Part shown: positions 49,650-59,512 of the stretch, piece by piece
How positions within the stretch are numbered: position 1 is the first letter of the stretch
Layout: every line of letters starts with the position of its first letter
NCBI RefSeq assembly: GCF_004349195.1
Contig: NZ_SMLG01000001.1
Span: 496,001-560,000 of the forward strand
DNA: 64,000 nucleotides
Reading direction: 5' to 3'
DNA from: Flavobacterium rhamnosiphilum
GTDB lineage: Bacteria > Bacteroidota > Bacteroidia > Flavobacteriales > Flavobacteriaceae
The notes under the pieces: model-generated
Databases searched by the model: none
What the model was told of the DNA's origin: nothing
The model's input: only the letters and a program-made list of their open reading frames with translations
Made by a program: the position numbers and the translations under genes

Positions 49650-49906
49650 ACGTAGTTTATATTTAATTTATTTTGAATATGGAATTCGCATTACTGTATC
49701 GGCGTTTTTATCAAACTTCCATACTGCTCATTTCATAAATTTTTATTTTAATGCTTCAAAAACGCAATAAAACTGCATTTTTACGTATTAATTTTGTGTT
49801 TTAATAAGCAAATATACAATACTGACAAACTAAGTAAATATTATTCAAATCATTTTCACAAAAAAAACGATATTTGTGACTTCAAAACAACTACATCGAT
49901 TTCTTA

Positions 49907-50926
49907 ATGGAAGAACGCAACAAAACACTAGGAGAATTTATCATTGAAAACCAAAACGCTTTTCAATATTCGTCAGGCGAATTATCCCGAATCATTAACT
50001 CCATCCGACTGGCTGCCAAAGTGGTCAATTATAAAGTAAACAAAGCTGGATTAGTTGATATTGTGGGTGCTGCCGGAGAACAAAACATACAAGGAGAAGA
50101 CCAGCAAAAACTCGATGTTTATGCGAATGAAGTTTTTATTCAAACTTTAATCAATCGTGAAATTGTATGTGGTATTGCTTCCGAAGAGAATGATGATTTT
50201 ATCACTGTAGAAGGGAGTGACAACAGTCATAATAACAAATATGTGGTTTTAATGGATCCGCTTGACGGTTCATCAAATATTGATGTAAATGTTTCGGTTG
50301 GAACTATATTTTCGGTTTATAGAAGAGTTACTCCAATAGGGACTCCAGTTACCATTGAAGATTTTTTACAGCCGGGAATCAATCAGGTTGCGGCGGGATA
50401 TGTTATTTACGGAACCTCGACGATGTTGGTTTATACAACAGGACACGGAGTGAACGGATTTACGTTGAATCCAGCGATTGGAACCTTTTATTTATCGCAT
50501 CCAAAAATGCAATTCCCAACTGATGGCCATATTTATTCCATTAACGAAGGGAACTATGTTCATTTTCCGCAAGGAGTAAAAGATTATATAAAATATTGTC
50601 AGTTAGAAGAAGGAGACAGACCTTATACTTCAAGATATATAGGGAGTTTAGTCTCGGATATTCATAGAAATATGATTAAAGGCGGGATTTATCTATATCC
50701 TACGAGTTCTAAAGCACCAAAAGGAAAATTAAGATTGTTATATGAATGCAATCCATTAGCTTTTATTGCTGAACAAGCGGGAGGAAAAGCCTCAGATGGT
50801 TTTAATAGAATCATGGAAATTGAACCTACGGAATTACATCAAAGGGTTCCGTTCTTTTGCGGAAGCTACAACATGGTGGAAAAAGCGGAAGAATTTATGC
50901 ATAAAGCTAAATTAAGCAAGTACTAA
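49907..50926 (+). CDS. fbp: Class I fructose-1,6-bisphosphatase
   Basis: Removes the 1-phosphate from fructose 1,6-bisphosphate in gluconeogenesis. The 339-residue protein has the class I metal-site motif [19 protein letters not shown] (115-133) with Asp117 and Asp120. SEENDD (92-97) contributes the metal-binding Glu pair, and [20 protein letters not shown] near the C-terminus is the substrate-binding region. It is a single gene preceded by a near-consensus -7 box (GATATTTG) and followed by a terminator. Confidence 0.95.
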   Translation: MEERNKTLGEFIIENQNAFQYSSGELSRIINSIRLAAKVVNYKVNKAGLVDIVGAAGEQNIQGEDQQKLDVYANEVFIQTLINREIVCGIASEENDDFITVEGSDNSHNNKYVVLMDPLDGSSNIDVNVSVGTIFSVYRRVTPIGTPVTIEDFLQPGINQVAAGYVIYGTSTMLVYTTGHGVNGFTLNPAIGTFYLSHPKMQFPTDGHIYSINEGNYVHFPQGVKDYIKYCQLEEGDRPYTSRYIGSLVSDIHRNMIKGGIYLYPTSSKAPKGKLRLLYECNPLAFIAEQAGGKASDGFNRIMEIEPTELHQRVPFFCGSYNMVEKAEEFMHKAKLSKY

Positions 50927-50940
50927 AATGCATGTTTAAT

Positions 50941-50975
50941 AAAAAAGCTCCCAGATTTCTGGGAGCTTTTTTTAT
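50941..50975. terminator. Bidirectional terminator between fbp and the TerB gene
   Basis: Perfect 14-bp stem AAAAAAGCTCCCAG / CTGGGAGCTTTTTT with a four-base loop. Confidence 0.9.
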
Positions 50976-50984
50976 ACTTTACAA

Positions 50985-51416
50985 TTACTTGTTCATGTTT
51001 TGCATTTCGAAAAGGAAAGTATCTATATCGACTTTTCTATCTACTAATTTAAGTGCTTTATGTATAATATAGTCTACATTTTCAGCATTAAAGCCTAGTG
51101 CTACTCCAATTTTTCTTAATAATAATTCTTGTGTGTCACCTAACTGATGATCCACATGAACCATTCTCGCTAAATCAAACAAACGCTCCAGTCTTTGCTC
51201 ATGTAAATAAGGAGGGTTTATGGGATATTTTAATGGGTTTTCTAAAATTTCTTCATATTCTGCTTGAGAAATTTCTAATCGAACAGCCAGTTTGTCTAAA
51301 AATAGTTTCTCTTCTGGAGCAAACTTATCGTCAGCCAATGCTACACGAACAATAGCTGAAAAATGACCTTTATTTCTTTGTTTGAATTCGCTATCAAATA
51401 AATCTGAAAATGACAT
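50985..51416 (-). CDS. TerB-like (tellurite-resistance-type) protein
   Basis: A 143-residue helical protein of the TerB/TerD-associated superfamily: FSAIVRVALADDKFAPEEKLFLDKLAVRLE and FDLARMVHVDHQLGDTQELLLRKIGVALG are two helical repeats with the acidic metal-binding DDxFxxxE and DxQLxxxE patterns. The family is often linked to metal stress and surveillance, but isolated copies like this one are common in Bacteroidota with no known role. It is a single gene converging with fbp. Confidence 0.82.
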   Translation of the reverse strand: MSFSDLFDSEFKQRNKGHFSAIVRVALADDKFAPEEKLFLDKLAVRLEISQAEYEEILENPLKYPINPPYLHEQRLERLFDLARMVHVDHQLGDTQELLLRKIGVALGFNAENVDYIIHKALKLVDRKVDIDTFLFEMQNMNK

Positions 51417-51595
51417 AATTATTGTTTTTTTATCTTACAAAGATAAATCTATTTTTAAATTAATGATTTTAATTTTTTTATATTTTTTCTTTGAATTTGA
51501 TCTCTTTTGAATTGTATTTATTTAAATAATCAAATCAATCATTTTCAAAATTAATCGTAAGTTTACAACCCCTTTATCAACCTAATAAATTACCT

Positions 51596-52189
51596 ATGTC
51601 AGAATTTTGGATTTACTTTCAAATAGGATTAAAACACGTTTTAGATATTCATGCTTATGACCATGTTTTATTTTTAATAGCATTAGCGATTCCTTTCTCT
51701 TTTAAAGATTGGAAGAGAATTGTGCTTTTGGTGACGCTTTTTACCATTGGACATACGATGGCTTTATTGCTTTCTGTTTTTGGTATAGTTGCGATTAAAG
51801 TGAATGTTGTCGAATTATTAATTCCAATAACGATACTGATAACGGCGTTGTTTAATCTTTTTACGGCGGGAAAATCAAGTAAGAAAGAGAGTATAAATTT
51901 GGTGTTTTTTATCACACTTTTCTTTGGAATAATTCATGGATTGGGTTTTTCAAATTATTTCAAATCGATTCTTGGAGGCGATGCTACTTCTAAAATATTG
52001 CCATTGTCAGAATTTGCATTAGGAATAGAAGTGGCCCAGATTGTAGTGGTTTTTATGGTTTTGATTTTGTCGTATATTGTTCAAACCGTTTTTCGATTCT
52101 CGAAACGCGATTGGACATTAGTGATGTCGGCATTTATAATAGGAGTAGTGATACCAATGATTGTTGAAAGTGAAATCTGGATTAGATAA
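51596..52189 (+). CDS. HupE/UreJ-family membrane protein
   Basis: A 197-residue integral-membrane protein with about six helices. The N-terminal HVLDIHAYDHVLFLIALA and FTIGHTMALLLSVFG, plus the central FFGIIHGLGFSNYF, carry the conserved His/Asp pattern of HupE/UreJ, which transports nickel or cobalt in characterised members. Short HupE-like proteins without the signal peptide are widespread in flavobacteria. No hydrogenase or urease genes are nearby, so the substrate is open. It is 2 bp before the deaminase gene and starts the cluster that ends in the S41 protease. Confidence 0.82.
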   Translation: MSEFWIYFQIGLKHVLDIHAYDHVLFLIALAIPFSFKDWKRIVLLVTLFTIGHTMALLLSVFGIVAIKVNVVELLIPITILITALFNLFTAGKSSKKESINLVFFITLFFGIIHGLGFSNYFKSILGGDATSKILPLSEFALGIEVAQIVVVFMVLILSYIVQTVFRFSKRDWTLVMSAFIIGVVIPMIVESEIWIR

Positions 52190-52191
52190 AA

Positions 52192-52623
52192 ATGAACGAA
52201 AAAAAATTAAATAAATACGATAAAGCGTATCTTAGAATTGCCAAAGAATGGGGTCTTTTATCGTATTGTAAACGCAAACAAGTTGGTGCGATTATTGTGC
52301 GGGATAGAATGATAATCTCTGACGGATACAACGGAACGCCATCCGGTTTTGAAAATTGCTGTGAAGATGAAGAAGGATTGACGCGTTGGGATGTTTTACA
52401 TGCTGAAGCAAATGCAATTCTGAAAGTGGCACGATCCACACAATCCTGCGAAGGAGCGACTTTGTATATTACGCTTTCGCCTTGTAAAGAGTGCAGCAAA
52501 TTGATTCATCAATCCGGAATAAAAAGAGTGGTGTATCAGAATGGATACCGTGACGATTCAGGAATTCAGTTCCTTATTAAAGCAGGAGTTGAGGTAGAAC
52601 ATATCCCAATATTAGAAGAATAA
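52192..52623 (+). CDS. Deoxycytidylate (dCMP) deaminase
   Basis: Deaminates dCMP to dUMP, feeding thymidylate synthesis. The 143-residue cytidine-deaminase-fold protein holds the zinc site HAEANAI (His70, Glu72 catalytic) and TLSPCKECSKLI (Cys98, Cys101). The extra YCKRKQVGAIIVRDRMIISD and CCEDEEGL segments, with several Cys residues, are typical of dCMP deaminases of the ComEB group. It is 2 bp after the HupE gene and 13 bp before the S41 protease gene. Confidence 0.92.
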   Translation: MNEKKLNKYDKAYLRIAKEWGLLSYCKRKQVGAIIVRDRMIISDGYNGTPSGFENCCEDEEGLTRWDVLHAEANAILKVARSTQSCEGATLYITLSPCKECSKLIHQSGIKRVVYQNGYRDDSGIQFLIKAGVEVEHIPILEE

Positions 52624-52636
52624 ATGTTGTCTTCGT

Positions 52637-54208
52637 ATGAAATATAACGTAAAATATTTGCCCATTATTATTTTCTCAACACTCGCTCTGGGTGTTGTGC
52701 TGGGCGGAATGTTGAATTTTCCTAACGCAGCTGATTTTTCGGACAGAAACAACTCTAGGAGCAAACTCAATAAACTGATTGATTTTATCGACAATGAATA
52801 CGTCGATGATATCAATACGGATTCTATTGTAAACCTTACCGTAGATAATATTCTGGCGCAACTCGACCCGCATTCCGTATATATTCCGCCAAGCGATCAG
52901 CTGGAAGTGGTAGAAAGCATGAAAGGAAATTTTGTGGGGATAGGCGTAAACTTTTATATGTATAACGATTCAGTTGCGGTTATAAAACCAGTTGAAAATG
53001 GCCCTTCGGCAAAAGCTGGAATAAAGGCAGGTGACCGAATTTTGTATGCCGATAAAACAAAATTATTTGGACGAAAATTGCCAAGTGACAGTTTGTATTC
53101 TAAATTGAAAGGAACGGTGGGTTCTGATATTGAATTGACTATCTACAGAAAATCCGAAGGCAAAAAGCTAAAAGTAAAAATAAAACGGGATGTTATTCCT
53201 CTAAAAAGTGTTGATGCCGCTTTGCTTTTGAGTAATAAAACGGGTTATATAAAAATAAACAGATTTGCCGAAACGACCTATAGAGAGTTTATGGCGGGTT
53301 TAACTAAACTGAAACAACAAGGTGCAAAATCACTCGTGATTGATGTTCGTGATAATGGTGGCGGTTATATGGAAGAAGCGATTGCTATTGCCGATGAATT
53401 GTTGACGGATAAGCAGCTGATTGTTTTTACCAAGAATAAAAACGGGAATATAGACAAGACATTTGCAACCAAAAAAGGCAGTTTTGAAACCGGAAACGTA
53501 TTTGTTTTAATCAATGAAAACAGTGCTTCAGCCAGTGAAATTCTAGCGGGGGCGATTCAAGATAATGACAGAGGGACTATTGTGGGACGCCGTTCTTTTG
53601 GAAAAGGATTGGTACAACGAGAAATGGATTTTGCCGATGGTTCAGCGGTTCGATTGACTATTGCCAGGTATTATACGCCAACCGGTCGCTCGATTCAAAA
53701 GCCTTATTCGAAAGGAAATGAGGCGTATTTTAAAGAATCAGAAGCTCGTTTTGGAAATGGTGAATTGTATGAAAAAGACAGTATAAAAGTTTCTGATACC
53801 ATAAAGTTCAAGACTAAAAAAGGTAAAATTGTATACGGCGGAGGCGGAATTGTTCCTGATGTTTTTGTACCGCTAGAAGTGGAACACGGAAATGAAAGTG
53901 CCGCTTATTTATTACAATCCGGAATCGTGGGCAATTTTGTTTTCGAACAATTGGATAAAAACAGAAGCGCTTTTAAAGGACTGACTTTCGAACAATTCAA
54001 AATTAAAATGAATCAAACGGATTTGTATTTTAATTTGTTTCAAAAATTTATCTTCGGAAACGGATTGGATTTAAATTTCGGAAAAAGCAAGTCATTGGTG
54101 AAAAGATACTTGACTGCTGAATTCGCCCGACAATTGTATGGGGAAAGCTGTTATTATGAGATTGTATTGAAAGAGGATGCAATGATTAAGGCGGTTTCAA
54201 AGAAGTAA
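52637..54208 (+). CDS. S41 family C-terminal processing protease
   Basis: A periplasmic serine protease with one N-terminal membrane anchor or signal (ILIIFSTLALGVVLGGML-like helix, about residues 5-25), a PDZ domain (about 95-180, VGIGVNFYMYNDSVAVIKPV) and the S41 catalytic core. Ser near residue 298 lies in NENSASASEILAGAIQ and the Lys general base in RRSFGKGLVQ. The 523-residue length fits the CtpA/CTP-3 group, which trims envelope proteins. The last 120 residues form a C-terminal extension common in flavobacterial members. Confidence 0.93.
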   Translation: MKYNVKYLPIIIFSTLALGVVLGGMLNFPNAADFSDRNNSRSKLNKLIDFIDNEYVDDINTDSIVNLTVDNILAQLDPHSVYIPPSDQLEVVESMKGNFVGIGVNFYMYNDSVAVIKPVENGPSAKAGIKAGDRILYADKTKLFGRKLPSDSLYSKLKGTVGSDIELTIYRKSEGKKLKVKIKRDVIPLKSVDAALLLSNKTGYIKINRFAETTYREFMAGLTKLKQQGAKSLVIDVRDNGGGYMEEAIAIADELLTDKQLIVFTKNKNGNIDKTFATKKGSFETGNVFVLINENSASASEILAGAIQDNDRGTIVGRRSFGKGLVQREMDFADGSAVRLTIARYYTPTGRSIQKPYSKGNEAYFKESEARFGNGELYEKDSIKVSDTIKFKTKKGKIVYGGGGIVPDVFVPLEVEHGNESAAYLLQSGIVGNFVFEQLDKNRSAFKGLTFEQFKIKMNQTDLYFNLFQKFIFGNGLDLNFGKSKSLVKRYLTAEFARQLYGESCYYEIVLKEDAMIKAVSKK

Positions 54209-54239
54209 CAGTGAGGAAAAATACTCGTTTTAAAAACAA

Positions 54240-54989
54240 TTAATTTTCATTATTCCAATCTTTTCTATACCGAATGAGTTCTTCATCTATCATCTTTTTA
54301 GATGTATTTAATAAGTAGGTTGCATCTTCAGAGTAAATAGGTGGAAAAAAAGTGATTTTAATTTCGGTAGTCCATTTTCCAAAACACTTTAAAAAATGCG
54401 GAATGAAAGTATCATCTCCCACAAAAGCATCTGTTTTTTCTTTGTAATCAATAGCAATAGGAATAACTGCTGCTTTAATCTTAGTGGCCATCACAAACGA
54501 GCCATAATTAAAATCTACAGTCGTTGGTAGAACATCTGTTGTGCCTTCTGGGAAATTAATGATAGAATATCCTTTGGCCAGAACTTCTCGAATATTTTCG
54601 GCAGTTTCTTGTCTGCTTTTTGGACACTTTCTGTCTACAAATAAAACACCGGATATTTTGCAGATGTAGCCAATCATAGGCCATGAGGCGACTTCTTTCT
54701 TTCCTACAGGAAAAGCATGTATTTGATTTACAATAACGATTGGGTCAAAATAAGAACGATGGTTGGCTACAATCAGTCCTTGTATGGTTGGTTTTTCACC
54801 GTAAATTATGGTACGAATGCCTAAAATGATATTAAGCCCTCTTATTAAAAAATCACGTAGTAAAAGTCCTCTTTTGGAATTGTTTTCTTCGCTACGAAAA
54901 AAACTCATCAAATAGAAAATAATCGAGAAAAAGGAAACGAATAGTACAAAAATGATGAGCCTAGTCAGACCCAATAATAGTGATAACAT
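54240..54989 (-). CDS. Lysophospholipid acyltransferase (PlsC family)
   Basis: Adds the second acyl chain to a lysophospholipid or lysophosphatidate at the inner membrane. One helix near the N-terminus (LIIFVLFVSFFSIIFYLMSF) anchors the protein. The HX4D motif is NHRSYFD (76-82, His77, Asp82) and the PEGT block is NFPEGTTDV. I start at the ATG at 54989 (249 residues); the frame is open back to a TTG at 55049, but that stretch lies before a -7-like sequence and is not conserved. It is the last gene of a minus-strand run with the FAD protein upstream. Confidence 0.87.
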   Translation of the reverse strand: MLSLLLGLTRLIIFVLFVSFFSIIFYLMSFFRSEENNSKRGLLLRDFLIRGLNIILGIRTIIYGEKPTIQGLIVANHRSYFDPIVIVNQIHAFPVGKKEVASWPMIGYICKISGVLFVDRKCPKSRQETAENIREVLAKGYSIINFPEGTTDVLPTTVDFNYGSFVMATKIKAAVIPIAIDYKEKTDAFVGDDTFIPHFLKCFGKWTTEIKITFFPPIYSEDATYLLNTSKKMIDEELIRYRKDWNNEN

Positions 54990-55056
54990 AAAATAGTGTA
55001 TTGAAATTGTAAACCTACCACTATTTTTCCAGTGATTTTTCAGAATCAAATTCTAT

Positions 55057-55662
55057 TTACCTGATACTGTCGTGTGCATGAGTCTGCACGCCGTCATTCC
55101 ATACCGTAAGAATATCTGTTGCAACGGCGGCACCGCTTCCGGCAGCAATAGCCAGTTGACTTCTCCAGCCTGCTAAAGTTCCTATGACATAAATTCCTTC
55201 AGCAACTTTGTGGTCGCTGTTTTTTAGTTGGATTCGTTGTTTTTCGGGAAGGGATTTTTGATGGGATTCTACATAATGCATCAATCCTTCAATTGCAAAA
55301 GTATTTGCGGATCCAATGCCTATGACAATTATTTTAGTTCGGTAAGAGTTCTTGTTTGTAAGGACTGTAAATTCAGGAAATTGTCCTTCAATTTTTAGTA
55401 CTTTTTCATCTGGAATTTGAGTAACATGAGGATAGGCTTTCGAAAGATGTTCCGTGCTTTCCTCCAATAATTCAGAGCCTAATTTCCCCGGAGCTATTCC
55501 GTATGCATTATTAAACAGCGCATCTTGAAGAGAAGATGTTTTTTGATGGGTAAAAATTCCTATTTTTTTGTCAGCAGCAAAGGATTTGTTTTTTGCAGAA
55601 CCCAAAACGAGTGCACATGACATTCCGGAAACGCCACCACCAACTACGAGAACATCAAACAT
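55057..55662 (-). CDS. Short FAD-dependent oxidoreductase of the thioredoxin-reductase type
   Basis: A 201-residue protein that contains only the FAD half of a thioredoxin-reductase-like fold: LVVGGGVSGMSCALVLGSAK at the dinucleotide site, and the closing GIYVIGTLAGWRSQLAIAAG with SGAAVATDIL, the GTL-AG variant of the FAD-binding C-terminal motif. The NADPH-binding domain and the CxxC redox pair are missing. Redox activity with an unknown electron donor is possible. It lies 2 bp after the small membrane protein gene on the minus strand, so the two are probably co-transcribed. Confidence 0.8.
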   Translation of the reverse strand: MFDVLVVGGGVSGMSCALVLGSAKNKSFAADKKIGIFTHQKTSSLQDALFNNAYGIAPGKLGSELLEESTEHLSKAYPHVTQIPDEKVLKIEGQFPEFTVLTNKNSYRTKIIVIGIGSANTFAIEGLMHYVESHQKSLPEKQRIQLKNSDHKVAEGIYVIGTLAGWRSQLAIAAGSGAAVATDILTVWNDGVQTHAHDSIR

Positions 55663-55664
55663 TG

Positions 55665-55868
55665 TTATAGTTGGTCGTTTGATTTTTCTTCTATTTTTTT
55701 AGCCATCCTAAAAATTAGAAGTATCAAAACGGCACAAAAAGAAGCGGCAATTCCAATAAAAGCAACTACGCTATCTCCTTGAAATGGATTTCTAAAATCC
55801 AACAAAGTAACATTAAATATGATTAGCGCTAATGCTAAAAACACCAATATGTTAGTAAAAATTTTCAT
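55665..55868 (-). CDS. Small two-helix membrane protein
   Basis: A 67-residue protein with two hydrophobic helices (NILVFLALALIIFNVTLLD and AFIGIAASFCAVLILLIFRM) and a charged tail (AKKIEEKSNDQL). I do not recognise a named family. The tight linkage to the short FAD protein (2 bp) suggests a membrane partner for it, which is inference. Confidence 0.65.
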   Translation of the reverse strand: MKIFTNILVFLALALIIFNVTLLDFRNPFQGDSVVAFIGIAASFCAVLILLIFRMAKKIEEKSNDQL

Positions 55869-55986
55869 AATACGTTTTTGTTTTTGATGTAAAAGAAATA
55901 GATTTTTTTGTTTTAGAAACAGGTCTGTCCAAAAATCAGATTGTCTTTTAAAATTATCTTAGGGGGTAAATTTATGAAAATTTATT

Positions 55987-56565
55987 TTAGACGAACAAAC
56001 CTTTAACATTCGCAGCGAATAATTTAACAGCAATTGCAAGAAGTACTACGCCAAAAGTCTTTCGGATCACGCCAAGTCCATTTTCTCCTAATATTTTTTC
56101 GATTTTAGATGATGATTTCAAAACGATATATACCAGAATAATATTCAATAGTATTGCAATAACAATATTTATGGTAAAAAACTGGGAACGTAAAGAGAGT
56201 AAAGTTGTCATTGTACCGGCTCCGGCTATCAAGGGAAACGCCAAAGGGACTATAGATGCGGAACTCGCTTCTTCATCACGATAAATGCGAATGCCTAAAA
56301 TCATCTCTAGTGCCAGAAAGAATAATACAAACGAACCGGCAACGGCAAATGAGTTCACATCAATTCCTATTAAATTCAATAATTCTTCTCCCACAAAAAG
56401 GAAAACAATCATAATTGTACCGGCTACTATTGAAGCTTTTTCGGATTCTATATGTCCATGTTTTGATCTTAAATCAACAATAATAGGAATGCTTCCCACG
56501 ATGTCAATTACAGCAAAAAGTACCATTCCAACCGTAATTATTTCTCTAAAATCGATTTCAAACAT
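55987..56565 (-). CDS. MarC family (UPF0056) membrane protein
   Basis: A 192-residue inner-membrane protein with six helices, the MarC family size. Signature stretches are VLFAVIDIVGSIPIIVDLRS near the N-terminus, VAGSFVLFFLALEMILGI in the middle and PLAFPLIAGAGTMTTLLSL in the second half. The multiple-antibiotic-resistance role once proposed for MarC has not held up, so the function is unknown. It is divergent from the DUF3109 gene. Confidence 0.92.
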   Translation of the reverse strand: MFEIDFREIITVGMVLFAVIDIVGSIPIIVDLRSKHGHIESEKASIVAGTIMIVFLFVGEELLNLIGIDVNSFAVAGSFVLFFLALEMILGIRIYRDEEASSASIVPLAFPLIAGAGTMTTLLSLRSQFFTINIVIAILLNIILVYIVLKSSSKIEKILGENGLGVIRKTFGVVLLAIAVKLFAANVKGLFV

Positions 56566-56797
56566 AATTTTTTGTTTGCAAAGTTAAACTTTTCGATAGA
56601 TTTTTGATTAAAATTAAATTTTATTACAACAATTCTGATTCATTTTTTTACAGACCGATTTTTAATTGATTTTTTGTTATTTTTGCCGGTATGTTATTTA
56701 CTGTTAGTCTGTTAGTTGGTTTTAAAAGTCAATTTTTCCGTTGGTTTTAAAAAAGTTAAAGTTGGTTTTTATCTAAAAAATTACAATTTACTTTAAC

Positions 56798-56805
56798 TAC
56801 CTTTG
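56798..56805 (+). promoter_or_regulatory. -7 box for the DUF3109 gene
   Basis: TACCTTTG, an exact TAnnTTTG match, 29 bp upstream of the ATG at 56834. Confidence 0.5.
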
Positions 56806-56833
56806 CACTTTATAATCCCAGTACCCCAAAATA

Positions 56834-57400
56834 ATGTTTCAATTAGGAAAAACCATCGTCTCAGAAGACATACTCGAAAAAGATTTTGTTTGCAATTTAT
56901 CCGCCTGTAAAGGGGCTTGTTGTGTTGATGGTGATGCGGGAGCTCCTTTGAGCGTTGAGGAAACTAAGATATTAGAAGAAATTTATCCTAAAGTAAAACC
57001 ATTTTTACGCAAACAAGGAATTGCTGCTATCGAAGCGCAAGGAACTTGGACAACAGGAACTGACGGTGATCTTGAAACACCGTTGATTGACAATAAAGAT
57101 TGCGCCTATGTAATTTTTGACGGTAAAACTGCTTTATGCGGTATCGAGCAAGCGTATAATCAAGGAATAATTGATTGGAAAAAGCCTGTTTCTTGTCATT
57201 TATATCCTATTCGTGTGAAAGATTTTACGGAGTTTGCAGCCGTTAATTATGACAAATGGGATATTTGTGATCCAGCCTGTTCTTTAGGTCAGGAACTTGA
57301 AGTGCCGGTGTATAAATTTGTCAAAGAGGCTTTGGTTAGAAAGTTTGGAGAGGACTGGTATGCAGAGCTTGAAATAGTCGCCCAAGAGCTCAAAAAATAA
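56834..57400 (+). CDS. DUF3109 family cysteine-cluster protein
   Basis: A 188-residue cytoplasmic protein of the zinc/iron-chelating YkgJ superfamily. Cys residues occur in [17 protein letters not shown] near the N-terminus, in [19 protein letters not shown], in [14 protein letters not shown] and in [10 protein letters not shown], a spacing that matches the DUF3109 family of Bacteroidota. These Cys are expected to bind a metal or iron-sulfur cluster. The function is unknown. Confidence 0.88.
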   Translation: MFQLGKTIVSEDILEKDFVCNLSACKGACCVDGDAGAPLSVEETKILEEIYPKVKPFLRKQGIAAIEAQGTWTTGTDGDLETPLIDNKDCAYVIFDGKTALCGIEQAYNQGIIDWKKPVSCHLYPIRVKDFTEFAAVNYDKWDICDPACSLGQELEVPVYKFVKEALVRKFGEDWYAELEIVAQELKK

Positions 57401-57663
57401 ATCCAAAAAAAATTAAATTTTTCTTGTTTCCTGTTTTTAAAATCCTATATTTTACGGTACTTCATCTCTTTTTTTAAATTTTAAAATACTGATGTATAGT
57501 TTTTTATGATTTTTATGAAAAGTATCCTGATTTTTTCCATTTGTTAAAAACTAGGGGCGATTGTGAATAAGTTTGGCTTTTAATTTCCGCAATATTTCAC
57601 AATCTTTGTAATCCGCAGAATGCATAAAATTTCTTTAAAATCTCAAAAAAATAAACAATTATA

Positions 57664-58641
57664 ATGACGCAAGTTGAACCAATTTTACAAGAAAATAAAA
57701 ATCGTTTCGTAATTTTTCCTATCAAACATCATGATATTTGGGAATGGTATAAAAAGATGGAAGCTAGTTTTTGGACTGCTGAAGAAATAGATTTGTCACA
57801 AGATTTAAATGACTGGAATAATAAGCTTTCTGACGAGGAGCGTTATTTTGTAAAACATATTCTTGCTTTTTTTGCTGCTTCTGACGGAATTGTAAATGAG
57901 AATTTGGCTGAAAATTTTGTGAATGAAGTGCAATATGCTGAAGCAAAATTCTTCTATGGTTTTCAAATCATGATGGAAAACATTCACAGCGAAACCTATT
58001 CGTTATTGATTGATACCTATGTAAAAGATGAAGCGGAGAAAGATGACTTATTCAATGCTTTGGAAGTTTTTCCGGCTATTAAGAAAAAAGCGGACTGGGC
58101 TTTGAAATGGATTGAATCCGATTCGTTTGCGGAGCGATTAATCGCTTTTGCAGCGGTGGAAGGGATTTTCTTTTCGGGAGCATTTTGTTCTATTTATTGG
58201 TTGAAAAAGCGTGGATTAATGCCAGGATTGACATTTTCTAACGAATTGATTTCTCGTGATGAAGGAGTTCACTGTGATTTCGCGGTGCATTTGCACAACC
58301 ATCACTTGGTGAATAAAGTGCCAAAAGAAAGAATTAGAAGTATTATTGTAGATGCTTTAAATATAGAAAGAGAATTCATCACCGAATCGCTTCCGGTAAG
58401 TTTAATAGGGATGAATGCGGTATTAATGACGCAATATTTAGAATTTGTTGCCGATAGATTGTTGGTTGAATTAGGTTGCGACAGAGAATACAATACTACA
58501 AATCCTTTTGATTTTATGGATATGATTTCGCTTCAAGGGAAAACAAATTTCTTTGAAAAGAAAGTAGCCGAATATCAAAAAGCAGGAGTGATGAACACCG
58601 ATAGTGATGCTCAAAAAATATCTTTTGACGCTGATTTTTAA
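57664..58641 (+). CDS. nrdB: Class Ia ribonucleotide reductase, small subunit
   Basis: Carries the diiron-tyrosyl radical that starts dNTP synthesis. In the 325-residue protein the radical Tyr is Tyr112 within [16 protein letters not shown], and the diiron ligands are seen as Glu105 and His108, the carboxylate in [11 protein letters not shown], and the pair in [15 protein letters not shown]. The [11 protein letters not shown] context is like eukaryotic R2 and unlike E. coli NrdB. It is normally directly followed by nrdA, but here an unknown gene and a repeat lie between. No NrdR box was identified. Confidence 0.95.
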   Translation: MTQVEPILQENKNRFVIFPIKHHDIWEWYKKMEASFWTAEEIDLSQDLNDWNNKLSDEERYFVKHILAFFAASDGIVNENLAENFVNEVQYAEAKFFYGFQIMMENIHSETYSLLIDTYVKDEAEKDDLFNALEVFPAIKKKADWALKWIESDSFAERLIAFAAVEGIFFSGAFCSIYWLKKRGLMPGLTFSNELISRDEGVHCDFAVHLHNHHLVNKVPKERIRSIIVDALNIEREFITESLPVSLIGMNAVLMTQYLEFVADRLLVELGCDREYNTTNPFDFMDMISLQGKTNFFEKKVAEYQKAGVMNTDSDAQKISFDADF

Positions 58642-58699
58642 TGGATAGTGTTTATATAAACTTGTATAAAAAAATATTAATTAAAAACATAAATAAATC

Positions 58700-59263
58700 A
58701 TGGAATTATATTTAGAAAAATATTCTAAAAAAAATAGTGAATGGGAAAGTTTTGAAATTTTAAATTTAAAAAAAGTCACTGAAAGTACTAATGTTTTATT
58801 GGTTTTTGATGGAGAAATGTCATTTTCTCTAAAAGATGAAAATGTAAATCAAGAAAATAATTTTTATCAAATATATAAGGTTCAGTTTTTTGCGGTTTGT
58901 GATATTAAAATCGCAAAAAGTGTATTATTAGCTTTTTGCATTGATGAATGTGGACAATTAACACCGTATGTAATATCAGATCTTCCTAATGATTATTGCC
59001 AAGCAGAAACAACTAGATTTTTTCTTATTGATTATAAAGGTTATTTGGAAATTTGTGATATAACAAAAGAAAAGAAATTATCTTTTGAAGAATATCTTGA
59101 GGAGAAGAAATCTGGGAATCAATTTCCAAATTCTTTTTTAAAGTATGAAAACAAATATTATAATTGGGACGACAATAAAGAAGTTTTTGATAAAGTTGAG
59201 AAATCGGACGATAGTAGATTTGATGCTTTGGAAAAATTAGATGAAATTTCTATAAAAAATTAG
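58700..59263 (+). CDS. Hypothetical protein inserted between nrdB and nrdA
   Basis: I do not recognise this 187-residue acidic, cytoplasmic protein. It is AT-rich even for this genome, has no signal peptide or membrane helix, and no known motif. Alternating strands (VLLVFDGEMSFSLKD, QIYKVQFFAVCDIK, RFFLIDYKGYLEICDI) suggest a compact beta or alpha/beta fold. The position, 58 bp after nrdB and 250 bp before nrdA with a repeat copy in the gap, marks it as acquired DNA rather than a reductase partner. It could be an immunity-type or stress protein; this is speculation. Confidence 0.65.
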   Translation: MELYLEKYSKKNSEWESFEILNLKKVTESTNVLLVFDGEMSFSLKDENVNQENNFYQIYKVQFFAVCDIKIAKSVLLAFCIDECGQLTPYVISDLPNDYCQAETTRFFLIDYKGYLEICDITKEKKLSFEEYLEEKKSGNQFPNSFLKYENKYYNWDDNKEVFDKVEKSDDSRFDALEKLDEISIKN

Positions 59264-59309
59264 AAATTAAAGAAAAGGGTTTCAATAAGTTACGAGTCTT
59301 TGTAGATTA

Positions 59310-59448
59310 GCCCAGATTACTTCACTTAATTTCTATTTTTATAGGTGTTCAGTGAACTTCGTTTGAAGAGGAAATCCTTTTTATTTTTTCTTTTAAAAAT
59401 AAAAAGATTGCAACGTCCCGATAGCTATCGGGAAGCGGAAATAGCTCC
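59310..59448 (-). repeat. Dispersed flavobacterial repeat, copy 2 (reverse of copy 3)
   Basis: Read on the minus strand it begins GGAGCTATTTCCGCTTCCCG, contains the 18-bp palindrome TCCCGATAGCTATCGGGA (59416-59433), an A/T hairpin, AAACGAAGTTCACTGAAC, and ends AAGTGAAGTAATCTGGGC. All blocks except the palindrome have counterparts in copy 3 at 62066-62210. Confidence 0.65.
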
Positions 59449-59512
59449 AAAAAAGTATTACAAATAACAAAAAACAGCGAAGGGATTTTCTGTTTTAAAA
59501 ACAAACAAAAGT

